Below, piece after piece: positions 15,285-21,217 of a DNA stretch of 21,217 bases. Both the position numbers and the translations under genes were made by a program. The DNA comes from an uncultured Lachnospiraceae bacterium (GTDB lineage Bacteria; Bacillota; Clostridia; Lachnospirales; Lachnospiraceae): assembly GCA_900554205.1 (NCBI GenBank), contig USGM01000056.1, forward strand, positions 1 through 21,217, written 5' to 3'. The notes below the pieces were generated by a model that was not told the DNA's origin, ran no database searches, and saw nothing but the letters and a program-made list of their open reading frames with translations. Every line of letters starts with the position of its first letter. Within the stretch, counting starts at the first letter, position 1.

Positions 15285-15321
15285 GACTCTTCCTCCGCCT
15301 TCTGTTCTCTAATGAGCTTTT

Positions 15322-15810
15322 TTAGTAACGTATCTTGAGATTCTTTTTACTACCCTTCCAGTTGCATTCACTCTCCACCTCACATGCATAGCATGGTCTG
15401 CTCGCCTTATCCGCCCGGTACAGAATACCGCGCAGGTTCTGCTCCTGCATGACCTCAGCATTTCTGTGTTGAAGAATGGCATCAACAATAACACCCGTTT
15501 CTTCCTCAGTAAATCCACATTCTCTTAGAATTTCAGGTGCAATCTCAGCACTTGCCTGCTCATGCGGGATTCCTTCGTTATATTGCCTGAACTTCCCAAT
15601 GTCATGCAGAAGTGCCGCCGCATAGATCATCTCCGTCGAAAAAGCCGAATGCTCCTCAAGTGCAATAATTCTCCCGATCCTCGCCACATCCAGAAAATGC
15701 ACCATATCATGACGGCAGAAGCGTCGATCCGCTTCTGCCGCTCTGTTTTTCTCCAGGCACTCATTAAATAACGCATGTCCTAATATTTTATCTACCCTAT
15801 ACATTCCCAT
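15322..15810 (-). CDS. HD-domain phosphohydrolase inside the folate operon
   Basis: A 162-residue, single-domain HD protein. Probable metal ligands are His38 (HDMVHFLDVAR), His69-Asp70 (LLHDIGKFRQ) and Asp134 (LYRADKASR). His83 and His115 (LQHRN) are further candidates. A C-terminal Cys cluster, Cys140, Cys143 and Cys149 (CYACEVESEC), follows the last ligand and could bind metal. The protein lies between folE and folP; its start overlaps the folE end by 14 bases (an ATG at 15804 is the alternative). HD enzymes of this size cleave nucleotides and small phosphoesters. By position I infer a role on a pterin phosphate intermediate, but a general nucleotidase is not excluded. Confidence 0.88.
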   Translation of the reverse strand: MGMYRVDKILGHALFNECLEKNRAAEADRRFCRHDMVHFLDVARIGRIIALEEHSAFSTEMIYAAALLHDIGKFRQYNEGIPHEQASAEIAPEILRECGFTEEETGVIVDAILQHRNAEVMQEQNLRGILYRADKASRPCYACEVESECNWKGSKKNLKIRY

Positions 15811-16378
15811 TCAGATCACCATCCATCCGCAGCATCTGGAAAAAACGGTTCTGCAGCTCCGTATTTTCCTCAAAGACACCTCTTATAGCAATGCTGACAG
15901 TTTTGCTTCCCGGCTTTCTCACGCCGCGCATTGTCATACACATATGTTCCGCCTCAAGAACAACCATCACGCCCTTTGGTGTCAGGTATTTCATGATGGC
16001 ATCCGCGATCTGCCCTGTCATGCGTTCCTGAATCTGGAGCCTCTTCGCGTAGATCTCCACAGTTCTTGCCAGCTTGCTTAAACCCACGACCTTGCCGTCG
16101 GGAATATAAGCGACATGCGCTTTTCCGTAAAACGGCATCATATGATGTTCGCACATGGAATAGAACACAATGTCCTTCTCCAATACCATCTCGCTGCTGT
16201 CAACTGTGAACACCTTGGAGAGAGGAACCTCTCCATCCTCGTCCATCCCCGAAAAAATTTCCGTATACATGCGGGCAATCCTGTCCGGCGTCTCCAGAAG
16301 TCCTTCCCTGTTGACATCTTCACCAGCGCCCTCCAGCAAAAGTCTTACCGCTTCCCTGATTTTCTTCTGATCTACCAT
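15797..16378 (-). CDS. folE: GTP cyclohydrolase I
   Basis: A 193-residue FolE that converts GTP to 7,8-dihydroneopterin triphosphate, the first step of folate synthesis. The zinc site is intact: Cys and His in SMCEHHMMPFYGKAHVAYIP, and the second Cys in EAEHMCMTMRGV. The conserved QIQERMTGQIADAI is also present. ATG 16378 is chosen because GAGG lies six bases before it. That leaves a 13-base gap after folC, whereas the longer frame would overlap folC. The product needs dephosphorylation before FolB can act, a step for which no classical Nudix gene is present here. Confidence 0.96.
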   Translation of the reverse strand: MVDQKKIREAVRLLLEGAGEDVNREGLLETPDRIARMYTEIFSGMDEDGEVPLSKVFTVDSSEMVLEKDIVFYSMCEHHMMPFYGKAHVAYIPDGKVVGLSKLARTVEIYAKRLQIQERMTGQIADAIMKYLTPKGVMVVLEAEHMCMTMRGVRKPGSKTVSIAIRGVFEENTELQNRFFQMLRMDGDLNGNV

Positions 16379-16391
16379 AGCTGCCTCGATT

Positions 16392-17687
16392 CTACCGGTA
16401 ACCCACAATTTTCATCAGCCGTCCCAAAAAGGACAATGAGCCAAATGCAATGATCACATCATCCTTTCCGGCAAGCAGGCGGCTCATTTCAACCGCTTCC
16501 TCCAAGCTGTCCGCAGCCGTCACCTTAGGATGCACCGCAGCAACCTCCTGTGCCAGCGCATAAGCCGAAAACGCTCTCGGATTGTCCGGTGTTGCGACTG
16601 TGATGATCTGATCCGCATATTCATGGGTCAGTGCGATAATTTTTTCATGCTCCTTATCTTTCAACACTCCCATTATATAGATAATTCTCTTATTTGTAAA
16701 ATAAAATTGAATGGATTCCGCAAGTCTCTTCGCTGCATCCTCATTATGCGCCCCGTCCACAATGAAATACGGCTTTCTGCCGACGACTGTGAAGCGTCCG
16801 TCCCATACTGTCTCCGCAAGTCCTTTGCGAAGCTGCTTCTCATTCCACCGGTAACCGCATTCCGAGAGAAGTCTCAGCGCCTCCACCGCCAGTGCGGCAT
16901 TCTCGATCTGATATTTTCCGGCAAGCCTGATCTCCAGCCCTGTATAGCCTCCATAGCTGAATTTCTGACGCTCCAGCCCATACTTCACTGCGGTTATCTT
17001 CCCCGGCTCCACCACCGTCAGCCCGCAGCCCTGGCTGACAGCAGCATCCTCTATCACCCTCTGTGCTTCCTCCGGCTGGCGGATGCTCACCACGCGACAA
17101 CCGGGCTTTAATATCCCTGCTTTCTGCGAGGCAATCTTTGCAAGCGTATCGCCGAGGAACTGCATATGATCCATGCTGATCGAGGTAAGCACGGCAAGAA
17201 CGGTATTTTCGACAATATTGGTCGCATCCAACAGGCCACCCATCCCCGTCTCAAGCACGACGATGTCGCAGTTCTTTTCCTTGAAATAGAGAAATCCCAG
17301 CGCTGTCTCAACCTCAAACGGCGTAGGCTGGTTTTTTCCTTCCGCCACCATACCGTCGCAGACCGTCTTCACCTGTTCCATCAGTCTGCCGAGAGCTTCC
17401 TTCGTAATCGGTCTTCCACCTGTCTGTATCCGCTCTCTGTAATCAAAAATAACAGGTGATATATACCTTCCCACCCGATAGCCCGCGGTCTTCAATACAC
17501 TTGCGATATAGGAGGACACCGAGCCTTTTCCGTTCGTTCCCGCTATATGCACAAATTTCAGTTCATTCTGCGGGTCACCAAGACGTCTGCAAAGCTCCCG
17601 TATGTTCTCCAGTCCGGGAACAATTCCCTGTCCGCTGATACTTTCTATGTAATTTAACGCATCACGTTCGTTCATCTTTTTATCCAT
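16392..17687 (-). CDS. folC: Folylpolyglutamate synthase / dihydrofolate synthase
   Basis: A 431-residue Mur-ligase-like enzyme that adds Glu to dihydropteroate or folates using ATP. It has the P-loop FVHIAGTNGKGSVSSYI, the Mg2+/omega-loop region ETGMGGLLDATNIV, SMDHMQFLGDT, WDGRF and FIVDGAHNEDA. The start is uncertain. ATG 17687 (MDKKMNERD) and ATG 17675 are both possible, and neither has a good ribosome binding site; the conserved region begins at ALNYI just after. It leads the folate operon. Two TTGACA hexamers lie upstream on its strand (17757-17762 and 17721-17726), but I found no well-spaced -10 for either. Confidence 0.94.
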   Translation of the reverse strand: MDKKMNERDALNYIESISGQGIVPGLENIRELCRRLGDPQNELKFVHIAGTNGKGSVSSYIASVLKTAGYRVGRYISPVIFDYRERIQTGGRPITKEALGRLMEQVKTVCDGMVAEGKNQPTPFEVETALGFLYFKEKNCDIVVLETGMGGLLDATNIVENTVLAVLTSISMDHMQFLGDTLAKIASQKAGILKPGCRVVSIRQPEEAQRVIEDAAVSQGCGLTVVEPGKITAVKYGLERQKFSYGGYTGLEIRLAGKYQIENAALAVEALRLLSECGYRWNEKQLRKGLAETVWDGRFTVVGRKPYFIVDGAHNEDAAKRLAESIQFYFTNKRIIYIMGVLKDKEHEKIIALTHEYADQIITVATPDNPRAFSAYALAQEVAAVHPKVTAADSLEEAVEMSRLLAGKDDVIIAFGSLSFLGRLMKIVGYR

Positions 17688-17710
17688 TTCTGCGCATGTT
17701 TTCTGCGCAT
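17687..17710 (-). repeat. Short tandem direct repeat at the folC start
   Basis: The 11-base unit ATGCGCAGAAA (minus strand) occurs twice with a 13-base period, 17700-17710 and 17687-17697, directly at the folC initiation site. It could be a small duplication or a binding site; nothing further supports a role. Confidence 0.5.
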
Positions 17711-17805
17711 AACGAGTTTGTGTCAAAGGCACGGAGACACATATTTTTCAATTTCCTGTCAATACTTACAAACAGAAGCCACAAAACCCCCTGAAAGGAT
17801 TTAAC

Positions 17806-18240
17806 ATGAAACACATTACTGTTTTTATAAAAAATTTCCTGAAGTGCGGTCTGACCGGCTGGTGCATGGAAATCATCTTCACCTCCATCGGCTCTCTGCG
17901 CAACCGCGACCTGACCCTGAGAGGCGTCACCTCTATCTGGATGTTTCCCATCTATGGATGTGCCGCCATCGTCCCCTTTATGAACCGTATCATCAGGAAA
18001 CGACCGTTCTGGTTCCGTGGTCTGACCTATATGAGCATGATCTTTTCCACGGAATATCTCACCGGCAGGCTGCTCTCCAAATATAGACTCTGTCCGTGGG
18101 ACTACGGAAAGAGCCGTTGGAATATTGATCGGGTCGTGCGGCTCGACTACGCCCCATACTGGTTCGGCGCAGGTCTGCTCTTTGAACGTCTCCTCGTTCC
18201 CTCCGCCCAGCGCAAGGCAGACAAAATTCCCCACCAGTAA
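17806..18240 (+). CDS. CmpB-type putative ABC transporter permease (small membrane protein)
   Basis: A 144-residue membrane protein with about four hydrophobic stretches: FLKCGLTGWCMEIIFTSI (11-28), SIWMFPIYGCAAIVPFM, FRGLTYMSMIFSTEYLTG, and YAPYWFGAGLLFERLL. The motifs GWCMEII, the tract CPWDYGKSRWNIDRVVRLDY and the WFGAGLLFE end match what I remember of the ABC_trans_CmpB (putative ABC transporter type IV) family. Despite the label, no ATPase or binding protein accompanies it and transport is unproven. AAAGGA six bases before the ATG supports the start. It is divergent from folC and followed by a hairpin. Confidence 0.75.
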   Translation: MKHITVFIKNFLKCGLTGWCMEIIFTSIGSLRNRDLTLRGVTSIWMFPIYGCAAIVPFMNRIIRKRPFWFRGLTYMSMIFSTEYLTGRLLSKYRLCPWDYGKSRWNIDRVVRLDYAPYWFGAGLLFERLLVPSAQRKADKIPHQ

Positions 18241-18256
18241 ATTGTTTTTTCAGCAA

Positions 18257-18290
18257 AAGTCTGCAGGCATCAACCTGCAGACTTCTCTAT
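18257..18290. terminator. Hairpin between convergent genes
   Basis: AAGTCTGCAGG (18257-18267) pairs perfectly with CCTGCAGACTT (18274-18284) around CATCAA. On the plus strand it is followed by CTCTATG; on the minus strand the stem is followed by TTGCTG and a run of A. The T tracts are poor on both sides, so efficiency is uncertain. Its place between two convergent genes fits a shared terminator. Confidence 0.65.
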
Positions 18291-18307
18291 GCAATCGGCT
18301 GCCGGCC

Positions 18308-18676
18308 TCAATCCATGTCATCCGCAAAGCCGTCCGTGCCAATATCCACCATATTCACTGTACGCCTCTTCAGTCTCGCTTTCTCAGACTGATCGAGAAT
18401 GAACTCCTTCACTTCCTTGGAGTGCTTGATATGCTGCAGAACCAGCTGGGGATGCGTCGTATCCCCGGTAAAGCAGGTGACAGTGCCGAGTCCTACAATC
18501 TTCTCAAGCAGGCTTGCGCTGTGCTGAACATCCTGCACCTTATACATATAGCAGTCATTCTCGACCGTTTTTAACAGCCCCTCGTCAACCGTTATGACGT
18601 CCTCCCTGATTGAGTATTTTGTAAATGTAAAGGGAAGTCCCAAAAATAACCACCGTTTTCTTTCCTTAAATTCCAT
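18308..18676 (-). CDS. Bacterial PH-domain (bPH2/YdbS-like) protein
   Basis: A 122-residue, apparently soluble protein starting MEFKERKRWLFLGLPFTFTK. It carries the beta-strand pattern YSIREDVITVDEGLLKTVENDCYMYKVQDVQHSASLLEKIVGLGT in two overlapping parts. The sequence Y-x-L/I-x-x-D..V..G.L, then DVQ..S..E+..G.GTV, is typical of the bPH2 domain (PF03703 type). YdbS and YdbT have membrane helices before such domains, but this one has none. No enzymatic residues are visible and the function is unknown. GAAGG lies eight bases before the ATG. It has its own promoter, and the regulatory region is shared with the nitroreductase gene. Confidence 0.75.
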   Translation of the reverse strand: MEFKERKRWLFLGLPFTFTKYSIREDVITVDEGLLKTVENDCYMYKVQDVQHSASLLEKIVGLGTVTCFTGDTTHPQLVLQHIKHSKEVKEFILDQSEKARLKRRTVNMVDIGTDGFADDMD

Positions 18677-18710
18677 GTCAGTTACCTTCCTTCATATGTT
18701 TTTTCTTTTT

Positions 18711-18739
18711 ATTATAAAATATACCTCCCATATATGCAA
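18711..18739 (-). promoter_or_regulatory. Promoter for the PH-domain gene
   Basis: On the minus strand, TTGCAT (18734-18739) and a perfect TATAAT (18711-18716) are spaced 17 bases apart, in an A/T-rich region. Confidence 0.7.
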
Positions 18740-18771
18740 AACCTTTTCATAAAATTTTAAAAAAATATTCA

Positions 18772-18800
18772 TTGCAACTCCCTGTTTGAAGTGGTATCAT
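18772..18800 (+). promoter_or_regulatory. Promoter for the nitroreductase gene
   Basis: TTGCAA (18772-18777), 17 bases, TATCAT (18795-18800). The -10 overlaps the upstream in-frame ATG at 18799, which rules that ATG out as the start. Confidence 0.65.
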
Positions 18801-18828
18801 GAGAAAAATGCTTACGGAGGTCACGTCT

Positions 18829-19368
18829 ATGACAGCGAACGAATGTATTACCGGTCGGAGAAGTATCCGAAAATTCACGGAGCAGCCCGTGTCTCATGAA
18901 CTGATCCAGAAGATCGTTGAGACAGCTTCCTTTGCTCCCAGCTGGAAAAACACACAGATCACCCGCTATATCGCAGTGGAGGGCGAGGCTAAGAAGGCTC
19001 TTGCAAAATGTACCTCCATCTATCCCGGAAACGGTGCTATCATGGAGCAGGCACCAATGGTCATCGCAGTGACGATCATCACCGGACGCAGCGGTTTTGA
19101 GAGAGACGGCTCCTTCTCCACTCCCAAGGGTACCGAATGGCAGATGTATGATGCCGGTGTTGCAAGCGAAGCCTTTTGCCTTGCAGCATATGAGCAGGGT
19201 CTCGGCACCGTAATCATGGGATTATTCGATGAAGCAGAAGCTGCAAAGGTTCTCAATCTCCCCGAGGGAAGAGAGCTAGCGGCTCTTATTCCTATTGGTT
19301 ATCCCGCTGAAGCTCCCAATGCTCCCAAGAGGAAGACCGTGGAGGAACTGTTATCTTTTCAGTCATAA
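18829..19368 (+). CDS. Nitroreductase-family flavoprotein
   Basis: A 179-residue FMN-dependent oxidoreductase of the nitroreductase fold. It has the FMN-phosphate-binding RRSIRKF (10-16), ASFAPSWKNTQ (34-43), the mid-chain DAGVASEAFCLAAYEQGLGT and the C-terminal ALIPIGYPAE. These enzymes use NAD(P)H to reduce nitroaromatics, quinones or other substrates as cytosolic dimers; the natural substrate is not evident. The start at 18829 is set by GGAGG (18816-18820) eight bases upstream and by the promoter position. It has its own promoter and a hairpin right after the stop. Confidence 0.9.
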   Translation: MTANECITGRRSIRKFTEQPVSHELIQKIVETASFAPSWKNTQITRYIAVEGEAKKALAKCTSIYPGNGAIMEQAPMVIAVTIITGRSGFERDGSFSTPKGTEWQMYDAGVASEAFCLAAYEQGLGTVIMGLFDEAEAAKVLNLPEGRELAALIPIGYPAEAPNAPKRKTVEELLSFQS

Positions 19369-19373
19369 AGTAT

Positions 19374-19408
19374 AGAGTCGAAGAGTTTTCTCTTCGGCTC
19401 TTATTTAT
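19374..19408 (+). terminator. Terminator after the nitroreductase gene
   Basis: AGAGTCGAAGAG (19374-19385) pairs with CTCTTCGGCTCT (19390-19401), with one G-T wobble, around TTTT. It is followed by TATTTATG, a moderate T tract. Confidence 0.75.
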
Positions 19409-19476
19409 GTGTGCGGCTCACCGGCTCCCATGCAGGTTCCGCCGCAGCAAAATAAATTTTTATCAGGAGGAAAACT
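19402..19476 (+). promoter_or_regulatory. pyrB leader with possible hairpin
   Basis: TGCGGC (19412-19417) can pair with GCCGCA (19441-19446), with ACC/GGT closing inside. The T-rich ATTTTTAT lies ten bases further on, then the AGGAGG of pyrB. I see no clear PyrR-binding sequence and no well-formed promoter, so transcription of pyrB may come partly by read-through. The regulatory reading is weak. Confidence 0.3.
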
Positions 19477-20388
19477 ATGAGACATTTAATGAGTCCTCTG
19501 GACTTCACAACGGACGAGCTTGACCGGCTCTTCGACCTTGCAAACGACATTGAACATAATCCATCCCGGTACGCCCATGCCTGTGACGGCAAGATCCTTG
19601 CGACCTGCTTCTATGAGCCGAGCACAAGAACCCGGCTGAGCTTTGAATCCGCAATGACCAGACTGGGAGGACGTGTCATCGGCTTCTCGGATGCTGCTTC
19701 CTCTTCCGCCTCCAAGGGCGAAAGCGTATCCGACACCATCCGCATCATCTCCTGCTACGCAGACATATGTGCCATGCGCCACCCCAAGGAGGGCGCTCCC
19801 ATGGTTGCCAGCGAAAAGTCCGGCATTCCCGTAATTAACGCCGGAGACGGCGGACATCAGCATCCGACCCAGACCCTGACCGATCTTCTCACAATACGCA
19901 CCCTTAAGGGCAGACTGAACAACTTTACAATCGGTCTCTGCGGCGACCTGAAATTCGGCCGTACCGTGCACTCCCTCATCAATGCTCTCGCCCGCTATGA
20001 CGGAGTAAGTTTTCTCTTCATCTCGCCGGAGGAGCTAAAGGTTCCCGACTACATCACGGATATGCTTAAGGAACGCGGCATCAGCTATCGGGAAGTCATC
20101 CGTCTGGAGGATGTCATGCCCGAGCTTGATCTGCTCTATATGACCCGTGTACAGAAAGAACGTTTCTTCAACGAGGAAGACTACATCCGCCTGAAGGATT
20201 TCTACATTCTGGATACCGCAAAAATGTCCCTCGCAAAGGAGGACATGCTTGTTCTCCACCCGCTGCCCAGAGTCAACGAAATCTCCGTCGAGGTGGATGA
20301 CGATCCCAGAGCCGCCTATTTCAAACAGGCACAGTTCGGCGTGTATGTGAGAATGGCTCTGATCCTGACCCTGCTGGGACTTGCCTGA
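19477..20388 (+). CDS. pyrB: Aspartate carbamoyltransferase, catalytic chain
   Basis: A 303-residue catalytic subunit that joins carbamoyl phosphate and aspartate, the first committed pyrimidine step. Carbamoyl-phosphate binding motif STRTR at 49-53, the Ser/Lys loop SSASKGES (75-82), HPTQTLTD (129-136), a GDLKFGRTVHSL second domain and the C-terminal HPLPRVNE are all intact. AGGAGG at seven bases upstream is a strong ribosome site. The stop is 80 bases before pyrI, so catalytic and regulatory chains are probably made from one message and form an enteric-type heteromeric, allosterically controlled enzyme. Confidence 0.97.
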   Translation: MRHLMSPLDFTTDELDRLFDLANDIEHNPSRYAHACDGKILATCFYEPSTRTRLSFESAMTRLGGRVIGFSDAASSSASKGESVSDTIRIISCYADICAMRHPKEGAPMVASEKSGIPVINAGDGGHQHPTQTLTDLLTIRTLKGRLNNFTIGLCGDLKFGRTVHSLINALARYDGVSFLFISPEELKVPDYITDMLKERGISYREVIRLEDVMPELDLLYMTRVQKERFFNEEDYIRLKDFYILDTAKMSLAKEDMLVLHPLPRVNEISVEVDDDPRAAYFKQAQFGVYVRMALILTLLGLA

Positions 20389-20402
20389 GTCACATCTGGA
20401 AC

Positions 20403-20428
20403 CTGTGCCTGTGCGCATAACGGCACAG
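20403..20428 (+). other. Hairpin between pyrB and pyrI
   Basis: CTGTGCC (20403-20409) can pair with GGCACAG (20422-20428) around a 12-base loop. No T tract follows, so it is not an intrinsic terminator. It could affect mRNA stability or the PyrB:PyrI ratio. Confidence 0.45.
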
Positions 20429-20468
20429 CTCCTCTTCACCGGAATAATGCGCAGAAATGAGGTTAAAA

Positions 20469-20909
20469 ATGCTTAACGTTGGAAAAATTGAAGAAGGCTT
20501 CGTTCTCGACCATATCAAGGCGGGAAAGAGTCTGGATATTTACGAGCACCTGCAGCTGGACAAGCTGGACTGCACCGTCGCCATTATCAAGAATGCAAGA
20601 AGCGACAAGATGGGAAAAAAGGATATTTTAAAGGTAGAGTGTGATATCGATATGCTGGATCTTGACGTTCTGGCATTCATCGACCACAACATCACCGTCA
20701 ATGTCATCAAGAACGGCGAGATCGTCGAGAAGAAAGTTCTCGTTCTTCCGGCGCAGATCAAGAATGTTATCCGCTGCCGCAACCCGAGATGTATCACTTC
20801 CATCGAGCAGGGACTTCCCCACATCTTCTATCTGGCGGATCCTGAAAAGGAAGTATACCGTTGCAAGTACTGCGAAGAAAAATATACCGAGAACGCTAAG
20901 AAAAACTAA
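20469..20909 (+). CDS. pyrI: Aspartate carbamoyltransferase, regulatory chain
   Basis: A 146-residue regulatory chain. The N-terminal nucleotide-binding domain has VGKIEEGFVLDHIKAGKSL and KNARSDKMGKKDILK. The C-terminal zinc domain has the Cys4 site CRNPRC and CKYC, which binds Zn and contacts the catalytic chain. The expected role is CTP/ATP allosteric control of PyrB. ATG 20469 is preferred over the in-frame ATG at 20457, because GAGG (20460-20463) is well spaced only for the later one and typical proteins begin MLNVGKI. A terminator-like hairpin follows. Confidence 0.96.
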   Translation: MLNVGKIEEGFVLDHIKAGKSLDIYEHLQLDKLDCTVAIIKNARSDKMGKKDILKVECDIDMLDLDVLAFIDHNITVNVIKNGEIVEKKVLVLPAQIKNVIRCRNPRCITSIEQGLPHIFYLADPEKEVYRCKYCEEKYTENAKKN

Positions 20910-20920
20910 GACTAAAAAAG

Positions 20921-20953
20921 AAAGGTGCGCCTCACAAGGGGCGCACTGCCTTT
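20921..20953. terminator. Hairpin between pyrI and the convergent ABC gene
   Basis: AAAGG and TGCGCC (20921-20931) pair with GGCGCA (20940-20945) and CCTTT (20949-20953), with a CTG bulge. On the minus strand the stem is followed by CTTTTTTAG, a good T tract, so it serves the ABC gene well. On the plus strand CCTGTTCTC is a poor tract. Confidence 0.75.
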
Positions 20954-20960
20954 CCTGTTC

Positions 20961-21217
20961 TCAATTGCCGCATTCCACGCTGATGCGGTTGAAAATTCCC
21001 ATGATCTCCTCGGTATTGATTCCGTGTTTCTCCTCGCCCGCTTTGTCAAGGATCACATTTCCCTCGTGCATCATAATCAGTCTGCTTCCATATTCCACGG
21101 CATAGCGCAGATTGTGCGTCACCATGATTGTCGTCACCTGCTTCTCCCTGACAACCCGGTCGGTCAGCTCCATGATGATCTCCGCCGTCTTAGGATCGAG
21201 TGCCGCCGTGTGCTCAT
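20961..21217 (-). CDS. ABC transporter ATP-binding protein, C-terminal part (start outside the window)
   Basis: The frame is open through the window end, so only about the last 85 residues are seen. It begins at the residues after Walker B: EHTAALDPKTAEIIMEL is a D-loop region, and VTTIMVTHNLRYAVEYGSRLIMMHEG carries the switch His. The EHTAALDPKTA form is what I remember from the COG1101 type ATPase, which works with a COG2984-like binding protein and a permease for sugars, amino acids or tryptophan-like solutes. The ligand is unknown and the transporter genes would lie upstream, beyond 21217. Confidence 0.85.
   Translation of the reverse strand, partial: EHTAALDPKTAEIIMELTDRVVREKQVTTIMVTHNLRYAVEYGSRLIMMHEGNVILDKAGEEKHGINTEEIMGIFNRISVECGN

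Noticed and set aside
14385..15338. A plus-strand open frame of about 317 codons across folP
   Set aside because: Antisense to an enzyme with all DHPS motifs; product shows no family features and no ribosome site.
17721..17762. Two perfect TTGACA hexamers upstream of folC on the minus strand
   Set aside because: Neither is followed by a -10-like hexamer at 16-18 bases, so I did not annotate a promoter, though one may still be active.
20447..20459. Exact 13-base match ATGCGCAGAAATG with the folC start region (17685-17697, minus strand)
   Set aside because: A few exact 13-base matches are expected by chance in a window this size, and the context is unrelated (pyrI start versus folC start).
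1..21217. CRISPR arrays, tRNA, rRNA, insertion sequences, prophage or integrase genes
   Set aside because: No repeat-spacer pattern, cloverleaf, transposase motif or phage gene was seen on either strand.

Overview
The window looks like chromosomal core sequence from an anaerobic Gram-positive Clostridia, most like Lachnospiraceae. The grounds are the general flavour of the proteins, strong AGGAGG-type ribosome binding sites, a separate pyrB/pyrI pair, a fused folB-folK, and the ApbE / NusG-domain-II / Gx-transporter trio. Taxonomy is inference from remembered protein families, not from a search. I see no insertion sequence, prophage, integrase, CRISPR array, tRNA or rRNA.

Layout. Positions 1-2139 (+) hold the C-terminal two thirds of an ABC-F ATPase, then a PHP-family phosphoesterase, ending in a hairpin. 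Positions 2183-9995 (-) form a long co-directional run. In transcription order it is pheA (chorismate mutase/prephenate dehydratase), a DUF815 AAA+ ATPase, ppx, ppk1, maf, a phosphoglycolate-phosphatase-like HAD enzyme, and a small very acidic protein that has its own promoter. ppx, ppk1, maf and HAD are tightly packed, and two of the junctions are ATGA stop/start overlaps. A back-to-back promoter pair at about 10027-10074 separates this run from a secreted beta-propeller-like DUF5050 protein (10113-11108, +).

Positions 11144-13654 hold an ArsR-type metal sensor (-), an ApbE flavin transferase lipoprotein (-) and, divergent from it, a NusG-domain-II membrane protein and a Gx transporter-type membrane protein (+). 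The last three resemble part of a flavin-based extracytosolic electron-transfer locus. Positions 13624-17687 (-) are a folate operon: folC, folE, an HD-domain hydrolase, folP and a folB-folK fusion. The HD enzyme sits where the pathway needs a dihydroneopterin-triphosphate dephosphorylation step and no other gene here supplies one.

Positions 17806-21217 hold a CmpB-type small membrane protein (+), a bacterial PH-domain protein (-), a nitroreductase (+), pyrB and pyrI (+), and the C-terminal end of an ABC transporter ATPase (-) running off the window edge.

Most of this is conserved housekeeping metabolism: polyphosphate turnover, nucleotide sanitation, and Phe, folate and pyrimidine synthesis. 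The points most worth following are the HD protein in the folate operon, the ApbE/NusG-II/Gx trio, the DUF815 ATPase beside the polyphosphate genes, and the asymmetric ATP sites of the ABC-F protein. No gap longer than about 110 bases lacks a gene.
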